Shown: positions 14,358 to 28,100 of the stretch, piece after piece | Numbering within the stretch: the stretch's first letter is position 1 | Layout: the number at the start of each line of letters is the position of its first letter | NCBI GenBank assembly: GCA_012295275.1 | Contig: CM022665.1 | Location: forward strand, 4,130,167 to 4,194,166 | Origin: Chrysomallon squamiferum | Taxonomy: Eukaryota; Mollusca; Gastropoda; Neomphalida; Peltospiridae | Reading direction: 5' to 3' | Length of the DNA: 64,000 nt | Translations under genes and position numbers: made by a program | The notes under the pieces: model-generated | Database searches by the model: none | What the model was told of the DNA's origin: nothing | What the model saw: only the letters and a program-made list of their open reading frames with translations

Positions 14358-17300
14358 TAGTAGTAGTAGTAGTAGCAGTATTTCTAAGAAAGATGTTCAT
14401 TATTCTGTCATGGAAAAAGAAAGAACTGAGAAAACAATTTAATAAAATTTAAATAAAAACAACAGTAACAATAGAAGTAATGAAACAACAACAACAACAA
14501 CAACTATAACAACTACAACAACAACAACAACTATAACAACTACAACAACAACAACAACCACTCAGTTAAACAATTCAACACTACCACTCCATACATCTCT
14601 CTGTACAGCAATGTGAAAAACTGTATCACTTCTGCATGCATTATTAACTGGGCAACACTAGGAGACCAATGTTTGATTGAACAAGTGTCTGTGTTGCTTA
14701 ATCAAGTTGTGCTAAGCAGTAACATTTCGACCAAACACACTGATTGACAGAAGAAGAGTGAACTTTCATCTCTGAAGATTTTAATTAAATAAGACAGCAA
14801 GCTGTCAGTTATTTTCATAAAAAATCACATTCTCTGTATCCTGATATCAGCTGCACGTCAGAAGTACTGAGAGAGATTTTGTTTGAAAAACACCAAGATG
14901 TTTTCTTATAAAATATAATTTAGCTGTCAGGATATTTTTTTTTTTTTTTTTATTATTTTTAATTTAAGTCAAATGATTAGAGATTAATTAAAGAAGACAT
15001 CTGTTGTCACATTTTTTTTTAACTCCATTTTTTAACGTGCAGTGAACTTTTCAAGTGCAAAACTGTAACACAGAGGTCTGCTGAAGTTCTCTACAAAATG
15101 GTTTGTGATGAAAAGGTTTGGTGAAAGTCTCTGTTAAAAAATGATGATGTAAATCTTGTGAAGTTTGCTAGAGCCCAAAATATAATGCATGAGCCTGGTG
15201 AAATTCGCTAACTGCAACTTAGATGTCTAGTGAAGTTTTCCCGTGTAAATTCACAAGTATGGTGAAGTTCTCTGTCAAAATTGTAACAGATAAGTCTTGT
15301 GAAGTTCTCTGTAAAAAAATTATTACATATAAGTCTGATGAAATTCTGTGTAAGGTAATTGTAATAGACAATGTCTTCTGAAGTTCTCTATAAAATATAA
15401 AACAATAATAGTAAGTTTTGTGAAGTCTATAAAATAAAAAAATAAAAATCAAGTTCAGTCAACCTAAAAATAGATGGTAAAATATTTTTCTTTAATGTTC
15501 AGATTAAATATATTCTTGACACTGGACACTGTTTTTGAAATCATTTATCAGTGCTAAAGGTTAGTGAATTCAGTAATAATAATAATAATTATTATTATTA
15601 TTTTTTTTTTTAATTTTGGATTTAAGAGAAAAAAACCCAACCCAGATGTGTTGTTATATAAAATCTAAAGCTTTTCTTTTACTTTTGGTATTTATTTATT
15701 ACTAGCAAATTTATTGTTATTTTATTTTAGTTAGATATTCTTTTATTTATTTATTTTTTTATTAAGTACAAACATAAATATATAGTTTAGTTGCATGTAT
15801 CAAATAATTTGTAAGTATTTGGATTTGTTTTGTTTTTTATATAAAATTAAGAAAACATTGTATTTTTTATGATGACTTGCCTTTATAAAATAAAAAAAAT
15901 TATAAACTGAAAAAGAAAAAGAAAAAGAAAAAGAAATAAAGTAAAAGAGATGGAAATAAATGCAGATGGAAAAAAAAATTTACACAATATTAGTTCAGCA
16001 GAATTCAGTGCCTGAATTTTTAAAGATTTTTTTTTTTTAAGTGGTTCTCTTTTATTTTCTACTTTCAATAATGCATAGAAGAGTTCAGAAGATGTTTGTT
16101 TTCAAACATTAAATCTTCTGTTTTATTTTCTACTTTCAATAATGCATAGAAGAGTTCAGAAGATGTTTGTTTTCAAACATTAAATCTTCTGTTTTATTTA
16201 AATTATCTTAACAAGAAATGCAAACATCCTGACATTTGTTTAAAATTAAAAAAAGTTTTTATTGTAATTGAACAAGGCAAAAAAAAAAAAAGAATGAAAT
16301 AAACCAGATTAAAAATAAAGTGAATAAGAAAATTATTTTATTATTATTATTTATTTATTTATTTATTTATTTTTTTAATGTATTTTTTTTTTTAGCCTTA
16401 ATCACTGCGTGGGATACTGGTTAGATTGGGATAGGTTATGTGTGGAAAGACATCTATCTTTCTGCTATAGGTCAGATGAAAAATGTAAACTGAATTAATA
16501 TTACTGAGAAAAATAGGATAGCTATTTACTGATGAACCTAATTTCCATAAATAATAAATAAAAAAATCATCCATTTTCAAAATATCTCATAATTCATACC
16601 AAGTAATGCAAACAAAATATATCTCATGATTCATAAATAACCATTAACAAACAAGGGAAATGAAAGAACAACAACATTGTTTTTCTAAGTGTTTTGAAAT
16701 TTAAAAGAAAAAAAACCCACACTGTTGTATGACTAAATGTAATATTAACCAGTGAGATAAGACTCATTCAAATACTTTTGTCTTCTGAAACCATTAACTT
16801 CTATCAACACTAATATCAAAATATGTCTTTCTAATTTTTTCTTATATTTTTTGTTTTTTATTTTGTTTTTTAAATTTAAATTTTTTTTTTTTTTTTTTTT
16901 TTTTTAAGAAGAAAAGCATTTTAAATCAAAACAGGTTAAACAGTCCTTGTTACATTTATTGCACTTAAAATAATATGAAATATTCTTCTTTTGTGTCTCA
17001 TATTAACTCCTGGGCTCTGATCAGCAGTGATAAGGCAGCCACAAGGTATCAACACATTGTTTGATTTTTAAAAAAAAAAAAAAAAAAGCACAACTGAAAT
17101 GATAATGCATGCTCTTAACTGCTCACTTGTCAGACTAGATTTGGGTTTCTCAACAAATTAAAAGTCTTCAAAACACAAAACAGCACTTAGAAATTCTGAA
17201 TACATGAGAACCAGTGAAGCAATACTGGGGTAGAAGTAGAAAATTGGAATGTGAATTATTTATTAAAAAAATAATATTTGCAAATGCAGTCTCTAAGAAG

Positions 17301-17860
17301 GAGTTTTAAGTGATTACAAATACCATCAAAAGATAGGTAAACAAATAATACTAATACTAGTATTAATTGTAGTAGGGGTAGTCTAAATAATATATTAAAT
17401 GTGAATTTTTTTTTTAAACTAAAATTGAAATGTTGAGTCATTACAAAAATAAATGCAAAGGTAATTTTATTTATTCTTTTTTTTTTTTTTTAATTAACTG
17501 TTGATCTAAGGCAGTGGTTTGAATGGCTATTCATGATTGCTTCAACCAGTTATGAATAAAAACACATTACTAGATGTTTGCATGCAGAATTATACAGAAT
17601 TGTGTGCATATGCAAACAAACCAAACCTGCATTAGTCAATACATAAAATCATCTACATGTATGCACTATATATATATATATGTGTATTAAACATGTATTT
17701 ATGTGTATGTATGTGTGTGTTAATAATATTCATAATAATTATAAATCCCAGTTCTTTAAATATTTACTATGTTTTTATTTTTAATGTTTTATTTTTTCTT
17801 ACATTTTTTTTTTTTAAACCCAACAGAAAAAACAATGTACAAAACATATTTCTGCATAAC

Positions 17861-17907
<47 letters not shown>

Positions 17908-20644
17908 TAACATTTGAAAAACTTATCCAAGCAATGAATAAATGAATGAATGAATAATTTCATTAATTCATATTTGTTAACTACCACTCTGTGATTAACT
18001 TTATTATTAATAATTATTATGTATATAAAAATCCTGCTGTGCAACACTATGGGCTATTTTACTAATTTGCAATAATAGATGTTTTATATGTACACTTTTT
18101 CTGTACAGAAAACACATATAATGAATGGCCTTTGATAAATCAGTTGTGAAAAATTGGCTGGTATAGGAAATTACTCAAAGGATGCACTGAGAATAATCAG
18201 TCGTATAATCTATCATATCCAAAGTTTGTGTTCTAACCACTTAGCTTCAGCCCACTCATTTTCTATATTTTATATAAAATATCTTAATTACATAGCATTT
18301 TAAAAAATTTAAATTTAAAAAAAAAAAATTTAATTAGTAATTTGGATTTATAAACAAACACCAATCAATAAAATAAATAAAAAAAAAAAAAAAATAAAAT
18401 AAAATAAAATAAAATAAAAATAAAATAAAATAAAATAAAATTAAAATAAACAATATATACCAATCAATTACACAAAACAAATAAACATTAAAAATTGAAT
18501 AATACTAGTGTGAAATTATTAATTTTGTTAAAATAAATTCAAATGTCTCGTAGGCATTTTTCAAATATCCAGCTCCTCACTATGTATCTTTGTCTTCAGA
18601 CAGTGCCATTGAATTTCAACAGTATTATTTTTTTTTTTCTCCTAGCTCCAGGGAAGAGCTGAAACCCTAGCAGTGACAGTGCACCACTGAGACCATTCTA
18701 ATTATCTGGTTCACCAGGCTTTTATCCCACAATTTATTTTTCCATATTACTTTATGGAAAATGCCCTGAAGTCATCCAACTATATGACAACTGCAGATAA
18801 TCCTGCACCAGAGAACTAAGTAGTTAATTAATTATTGAAAGCAGATGTCTCAATACTGCAGAAAGCTATGGGGGAAAAAAGAAGAAGGGAAAAAAAAAAA
18901 AGGAAAAACCATTAGCTCTGCAGATAAAAGCCATAAAAAAAATTAACTCTGAAAATCTGCATCCCAGAATGGACTGGAGTAGCAATATCCTTCCTCCATT
19001 ACCCCACGTAAGACTGATAATTGTGAGAAATCTCTCTGCTGATGAAATGTGGAGTTAGAAGCTCACAAATAAAAAGAAGCAAAAAAAAAAAAAAAAAACC
19101 CAAAAACCAAAGGATGAACTCAGTGACAGTCAGTGAGAAGAAGGAAGATGATGGAATCCAATCAGTGAAAGACTGAACATTAATTCATCAAAAGAAAATC
19201 CTTGCTAGTGTCAACCCCAGCTGGTAATTACCGCAGCTCAATCTTCTCTGTGGCAGCCAATACATCAAGTGTCATAACAAGCAGCTAATGAAGCCACTTA
19301 TGAATGAGCCCACTGTATGAATATAACCCAATGTTTAAGCTCAGTGAATGAATGTCTCCGAATGTTTTGAGCTTTGTGAATGAATATGAGTATCCGAGCT
19401 CACTGAATGAATAAGTACAAATGTTTGACTTAAAACAATATTTGAGCTTTGTAATGTGTGAAAATGTTTCAGTTCACTGAATGGACAAAGCAAAAATATC
19501 TGAATTTGGTAAATAAATATAACGAAGATGCATAATGAGTAAATATATGAGTTCACTACAGCCAAATGTTTAATGATTGAATGCATCAGAATGTTTAACT
19601 TTAAGCTGTGTTGTTGAATGAAATGTTTAAACTTTATCACTGAATATATCAAAAATGTTTAAGCTTTCTAAATATCTCAAGGTATAAAGAAAACAACTAA
19701 AGATATTTTGTTAATGAATAGATCAAAATTTTCAATGAATAAACATCTCAAAATGCTTAGTCATTGAATGAATATTTCAAGTTGTTTAAGCTTTGTGAAT
19801 GAATGTTTCAAAATGTTTCAAGTAAAACAATATCTCAAGTTATTTCAGTTTGTTTAATATCTAAAGATGATAAATTCCCATTCTTGAGATGCACTCACCC
19901 ACACTCTGAGATACAAGATACACAAGCAAATTCTATTAACATCCCCACTTTATTTAGCATAACAATAAGAAGAAAAAAAAATTAAAAACTGAAAAACATG
20001 GAGTCCTTGATCCCTTTTGAAATTAATCAACCAAACTGTCCTTTTTATTATTTTCCATTAATTTTGAAAGGGATTTTCAAGGGAGAAAGAAATTAAAGGC
20101 AAATAAAGAGTTTTCATTTTATATTCTTTTCCCATTTAGCTGTGTATGGATTGTGACAATTTGAACTATAAAATTTATAAATCTTCGAGTTTTAATTCTA
20201 AAGCCAATTTTTATTTACTTTTATTTTTTATGTATTCAAGTATGAAATGGATGAGAAATGACTATTGCATTTACATATGTAAGATTAATAAAACACTATA
20301 ATGTATTTATTTTATCCATCCAATTTAATTGAAAATATTTCTAACCAATCTTCCAGAGGAAATTAAACTTTGAGCCTTTTTTTTTCCTTTTTTTTCTTTT
20401 GTTATGGAAATGACAAGAAAAATAAATATAAAAAGATAATAAAAATAATGAAAAATGAACAAAAAGACCCTCTGAGTAAGTCCAAAGAAAAAAAAAAAAA
20501 ACGAAATTTATGAAGAAATATGCATAGACGAAGAAACACTCAGAGTCAGTTCATTGTAATTTAAAATATTCCTAACAGTTGGGTATATTTTTGTTCTTGT
20601 AGATTCTTTAATATAGTAGTCTGTCAAAAAACCAACAAACCTCC

Positions 20645-20687
<43 letters not shown>

Positions 20688-23600
20688 CATAAATAATAAT
20701 ACAACCTTCTTTAAAACAAATAATTTTCAAATTGAATCTCACCAAGTGTTGTCCTGAATGATAACAAAGAACACTTAAATTTTAAAACACTGAAAATCAG
20801 TAGCACTGTTTTGAAAGCTGTACAAGAAACTATGACTTTATATGATGGCTTTCACACAACAAATAATGGACTTACAGTCTTAACTGCATATTTCAATTAT
20901 TTTACATAATAATAAAGAAAAGAAAATGCATTAATTGGGACATATCTGTCTTTTAACAAAAAAAGCCAGTATTCTCCCATTTGACACAAAATAAAACAAC
21001 ATAAATGCACACTAATCCTGTCATATCTATACACTAATGGAATGACAATGTTTCAAGGCTGATGAACAGAACATTATGTTCTCTAATTCTCATTAGATTA
21101 GACTTTTACATTACTGAAATCTGGGTTTATGAAAAGAATGTGCGTAAAAACAGGAAAAAGCAGATGTGTAACTGATGGGAAAGTAAATTAAACTTCATAC
21201 AGTATGTACCAGATTACATTTGGCAGTGTTCTTTAAGTATAATTAGTGAATTAAAAGCAGAGCACTGCAATTAAACTAAAAACAAATATAACCTAACAAC
21301 TTAATGGAAACCATCATGTACCATCTTGTACCATGGTGGCAACCAAAAAAATGCCTTAAGCTTATCTAAGTAAGAGACCAGCTACTTAATTATTATAACT
21401 TGCATGAATTAGCTGTGGGTGAATAATAATAATAAAAAAGAAAGAGCAATAAATCAACAGTAACTAGAGGAATTAATGAGCCTTTCATTGAATGTAAAAG
21501 CTTACAAACTGCTACAACCACTCAACATTCTTGTGTCGTTCTGCTTGCCAGAAATACATTTACACCATTAACTCTTGTTCCTTATCAACCAAACAAAGAA
21601 GCACCTGTTCTTTTCACTTTTATCTCAGAAGTCTTTCTTGTTATCTTTTAAGAGGTACTTTCTTCCTCTTTTTTTTTTTTTTCTCATTGTTTTTTTTCTT
21701 TTTCCCCTCTTTCATTCTGTCTCTCTCTTTTCTGTCTCTCCTTTTCTCTCCCTCATCTCTATCTCTCTCTGACTTCCTACTATTTCGGATATAAAACAAG
21801 CAAATAATGATAGACAGAAAAGTGAATTCATGTTCAGTAATGTTAATAAGAAGTCTTGTTGTCATGGTATGGGAATAGCTATGGGTTCAAGTTATTACAC
21901 TTTAGCCCAACATAATGTCAACATGCCAGAGCTGTAATAAATGTTGATTGGGTTCTGCTGGTTTAGTGAAAACCATTTTTATGATATACTGATGTGGTGT
22001 GTAATGTGTGTTCAAACAAACTGTTAATAAACTTTCCATATATTATTACTATTTTCAGATAGCTCACAACATTGGCCAGATCAGGAAAAGAATACAAAAG
22101 ATCAGAATTATGTTATTTTTCATAATTAATTTTAATTCCTGTGACCAAGAGAGTTTTAAATAGCAAAAGAAATCACTTGCATAAAGATACATCCAAGCAA
22201 GACATAACCACAACACATACAAATACACAAACAACATACACAAACCACAATACACAAACAGCATATACTGTAACATATGGTGTACATTGTGTACTGGATA
22301 GCTTCATCACCTGCAGCTAATACAGATGGTAGCTGTTAGGGATTCATCATCCAGTGTCTGACTGGTTGCTACAACATCAATGGAATCTCTAACATTTTTC
22401 CTTCTGTTATGAATCTCAGACTTCTGTACAAGATTCCAATCTGCAGCAGGCATGTGTTTGTGTGTACATAAATTTATAAATATCTGTGTGGGTGAAGGTG
22501 TATGTGTGTGTCTGTGTGTGTATATGTGAATGTGTGTGTATAAATGTGTTTAGTGCAGTGTATATCATGTTTTAATTCCCCCAAAATTTGGTTTTAGGTA
22601 CATACTAGACTGGAATAACTATCCATCAATTAACAAATTTATGACATGGTTTTAACTCCATTTTCACTGAAAATCCTTCAGAGAGAGAGAGACATATACA
22701 AAAAGAGAGACAGAGAAATAGATGCAAAGTGAGGGAGAGAGAGAAAGAGAGAGAGAACAAAGGATTGTGCATGAATATGCATGTCTTTTTGAACACCAGT
22801 GACTGCATTCTTTAGTTCCTTTATGTTACCTTTAGGGTACTTGTACCAAGAGCATTAATTATCAAGCTAAAGTCGAGAGTTTGTCAAAGATGATTTTTTT
22901 CATGACCTGTATATTTCAAACACAGCCTTCATTTTGAACCCAGGTTTATAAAAACTAATTAATTATATATAAAATTACAGGATTGTCTTTCACAAAAATG
23001 TTTGCAATGTGTGTGTGTGTGAAATATTGCATTTCCTTTCTCACATTATACTGTTATATTTGACATCCTTTCTCACTGCAAACTTGTCAGGTTTCTTTCC
23101 AACAACAAGGACCAGTACACCCAACAGAGCATTCCTACTGTTTTACAACAAGACATGGTAATAGAATTAAATTATATCCCAACATTAAGTCCCACCAGAG
23201 TTACACCACTAACACAGTTAACAATTTACAAACAAGGATTAGACATGGGGATTTTTTTTCCACAATGATAGTTCTGACACTTCTTTTTATTGCTGTACTG
23301 CATGATAAATTCACACGCTGACAAATGGGGCTAACGCAAACAAACACTGTAAGTATGTGTTAATAAAGAAGCAAGAAGACTTCTGACTGTCGATACTAAC
23401 ATTATGTAGGCTTTGTGAGTTGTCAGACAGATGAGAGCATGCAACACGACACCACCAATTACAAGACACCAGAGCTATCCACTTCTCAAAACCCCTGGCT
23501 AGTGTCCCTTCAAAATGATTTGTTACTCAGTTTAGCTATTCAGTATAAAACACCTTCATTAACATCAACCAGACACCCGTTTCTGATGAATGTACAAGTA

Positions 23601-25118
23601 GTTTTTCAAGTGTTTTATACAGAAATCATCTGTTAAATATATTACTATGCTTTTTTTTTTTTTTTTGTTTATTATTATCATTGTCATTGTCATATTACTG
23701 ACCATCTTCAGGGTGAATTCTTTTTAACACAACTACATACTTAGAAATAAATGTGAGTTGAGGTTGTCAAACCTATTGACTAGTGGAAAACATTTGTAAC
23801 TGTGGCTTATGCTATTTCCCATTCCAGTCCACAGGGGTGTTTGCTTTTCTGCCTATAAGAAGATGTATATTAAAAAAAAGCCTAGCTGCTGATCAGTAAG
23901 GTTAATGTCTGTAGCATCAGTAGGTGTCTCTTTCGTAAGATTATACAATACAAAATCTTAAAAGTTAAAGGTGTATGGTCAACACTTGATAAATATTCAA
24001 ATATTAAACAAATATTGTGTCTACAAGGGAAGTGATGACAACATGAAATAGATATGTGGAAATATAGTCCTCTGCCCTGAAAAACTGTTAAATCAAAACA
24101 TATGGTGTGTGCTGAGCCTTCAAAAAATGTATATAAAAATTATTTGCTATCAACTCACAAGCAGCGTTGATTCTAAACTATGGTTTCAAGAAGGATTAAG
24201 CACAGTAATTATGTAGAGACAACAAGGATTAAGTGTGAAAAATACATAACTTCATATGTCTTGTTAGAACAATATATATTAAACAGTAAAGTAGTATACC
24301 AAAGATGTAATAGCAAACATATTCAACAGAATGATAAATGCCTTCTTGCTAAAGATGTTAATTTGAATACCAATTATTTTTTCACAAGCTGTGTGTAATA
24401 GTTGTAAAAAAAGTTTTTATCCCCATACTATATCCTGATTGGCAGGCATGGAAGAATTTGGGAAAACGATTTTGTTATCAGAAGTTAACTATCCTGCTGT
24501 GTTTGCAAAACAACTTCACATAAAGTCATTAGATATTATGTGTGTGCGTAAAGTAAATATAGATTCACTCATTATACCAACATCAACTGGTAAACAGCTT
24601 TGTATGTGTTGCCATAGTTACGTCATGATAAGTATAAAAACAGATCAAGCAGTTAACAGAAAGGTCATCTCATTATTTTTCTCTTTTATTATCTTTAAAA
24701 AAAAAAAAAAAAAACATTCCTCAGATTTTTTTCCTTGATACTAATTTCAAACATGCTGTGTCTGTCATCATTAAAGGGAAAGATTTTTTTTAAATTTATT
24801 TATTTATAAATATTTTTTACTTTTTGTACATTGTCCTAAAGTATTAAGAATGTCTTTTCTTTCTTTTTTTTTGTTTTCAAACTTTTCATTTTATAATGTA
24901 CACTGATACCAAAACAGCTTTTAATCAAACCAGAAGAGAAAGTTCAATAATTTATAAGCTCTTAAATTAATTCAGACAAAGCTCTTACTTCTTCTTTTTC
25001 TTTTAAAATGAATTTTCATACAAAATGTTTATATCAAAGCAGCAAGACTCCATTAATGACAGTTCCATTTTCTTTTAGTCATTAAAATAAATCTCAATTT
25101 AAAATTATAAAAATAGAT

Positions 25119-25149
<31 letters not shown>

Positions 25150-28100
25150 GAAAATTGGCAAACAAGGACTTCATTTAAATTGATCCTCTTTTCACTTGAG
25201 TCCATTAAAGCAGGAACTGTAAAACGCCATTAACTCAATATGCTCTTGGCTAAGGAACGAAATGACTTGCAAGAACACTCTTGCAATCCAACATGTTCCA
25301 TAATGATAGTATTACCATGTTAGGGAAAAGCAAACTATTGATCAGGTTGCACCTTCAATATGTCTCCAGCCTGCCAAATTGATTTACTGCTAGTCTGTGA
25401 TTGCCAGAGATTGACAGAAATGTTCGTGGTCAGCAATTAAAGAGTTTGGTTGCAGACGAATTCGTGGTACTTGAGGGCATTGAGAGAAGCCGTTGAACAC
25501 AGGACTGGTCAGTACTTCAAGTGAACCGGATGATCTTAGCAACACACAAATAATCAGGTGGAAACATCAAACAGGATTATTACACTGAATCCCATTGACT
25601 CCCTGCAGGAATTTTAACTGGAGGCCTTTTGTAGATGGATTAAAAAAATATATGATAATAATAATATAATAAAATATCTTACTACACTTAAATTATATTT
25701 CAGTTAAATTTTCTTTGTGTGTATGGGAGGAAGAGTCTTTATTTCTGCTGTGTATGTGTCTCTGTGTGTATATATATATATGTGTGTGGAATTTTGTTAT
25801 GTCTTATGCGTGTATCACATATGATTGTATGTAGAAATGTGTTCTGCTTGATTGTACAAAACACCATATTCTTTTTTAATAAATTATAATTTCCATTCTC
25901 TAAACTTTTTGCCTAAAAGGCAACAACTGGTGTCTTTAAAGATCATTCCTTTGTTGTGCAGTTGAAGTTTAACATCAATACTCTGTGCAAGAGAGAAATT
26001 AAAACTTAGGCTGTGAGAAATAAAAAAGAGAAACAATCTTTTGTCATCTAGACACATATATCAATAACTATTATCTTTTGGGCTGTTTGTATTTAAAATT
26101 TTATGAAGATAGTGTAACAGCCTGCATGAATTTCAATATTTTAATCATGGGCTATTGTTGGCTGTTGATTTTAATGTCACTGTTAAAATAATGAATGATG
26201 GATTGCAATGGTAGTTAAAACAAAACAAAAAATGAAATAAAATAAAAATAGTAAAAAACTACAAAATAAAAAATATAAAAATTAAAAATAATATGAAACC
26301 CCAAAATTAAAATAAAATTGCAGTAAGAAACAAATTAAAAAACAACAAATCTTTACCACAAACAACTGAAAAAAAAATCAAAGATTTTTATAGTTATGGC
26401 TACTAGCTATACATAAAACAAAGACTGTACACAAAATAGTGATTAAAAAAAAAAAAAAAAAAAAAAAAACACCTCTAAAAGCTTGTTATAAAATTTATGT
26501 TCTCACCTAAATGAAAAAGTGTCAGTGTTGTTTTTCATTACGGTAACAACAATAAACAACAGTAACAGAGTAACCAGCCCATTAACTTTGCATTACAAAA
26601 CCATATCCATTTCCATGTAACACCTTTTCCAACTTTTATTTTGTTTTCTTAGCATATCTCTTCAGTCTTTTTTCTACTAAAGTTTTAAAATTATTCAGCC
26701 TTTTTATATATATACATATATGTATATATTTTTTTTAAATAAATAACTGAAATAATAATTATAATTGTTACGATATCTTAATCAATTATATCACTAAAGA
26801 TTATTGAGAGTTTACCATCAACATCAAGGTATGATCGTAACTGTCCTTTTAAAATTATATACAGTGACACTGGAACAATGGCTGGATCAAACAAAAATTT
26901 AAAAATAAAAAATAAAAAATAAAAAATCCATGTGTGAAATAAATGAATGAATAAATGAATGAATCATTAATGAACGAATGAATGTTTAAATGATGAATGA
27001 ATAAATACAGAATAAACGAATAAATGTTTTAAAAAATGTTATTGCAAAAATATATTCATTATATGTCACATAGAGGTAAATAACTGTATTAAAATGTAGA
27101 ATCTAGATGCAAAATGAATATTTAATTTCCCTTTTTCTTCTGAATGTCCTACACATTGTAAATATACAAAAATGTATGACACAGGTGTCAAAATAAATAA
27201 AAGCATGCTTAACAGGAACTTTTCTTTTTTTATCAGATATTAAGTGTCATTGCCTGGTAAATATATGAAAATATAAAATACAGGTGTTCTTTAATTGCCT
27301 CTTAAACATATTACACCTGTGAAATACCTGTTCATTATTCTTGAGGTAAATAGAGAAGGTATAAAATAGGTATATTGCCTCTACAATCTGTAGTGGTAAT
27401 AAAGTATAGATTTCTTAAATGACATCCTTGTATGTGGTATGTGTGCATGCAGTGTTTGGTATGTGTGCATGTATTTATGTTTGAATGGGTTGCCATGTGT
27501 AGAAAAAAAAAGTGCATACATTTATACTGCACAATTCTGTGTGATTAGGGAATGTATATGTGTATGTGTCATGCATGAGTGTGTGTCGAAAGATGAAATA
27601 TATTTTATTATAGTGAATATCTCACTGTCTTTGCAAATTTCTAGTCTATTGTTTTAATTCACTGTATTACTAACAACAGATAGTCTGTCATTATCAATTT
27701 TTAATGAAAGTATTGATGTCTGATAGTCCGTCTGGCTTTTATGATAAAACCATATATAATACATTCATTGCTGTAGCTGACATCATATGTGATTTACTTT
27801 CAGTCACAAGGGAAATAGAACTTTTCTTTTTTTTGGGTTTTTTTCAACTTAGCAAACTGATAATTTGAATATGCATGTATGATTTAAAGGAGTATTAATT
27901 ATTAAAATAATATAGACTATTTATTTAAGTAACACACAAACACAAACACAAACACAAACAATATAAACCTGAATTAAAATGCAAAACAACACATTATCAA
28001 TTCACTAAACTTGTAAAAAGATTCAAAGTCGCAAAAATCCATGGGAAGTAACTTTATTTGTACAAGCAATTTGCTTGCAAAATTAAATTACAATAATTTA

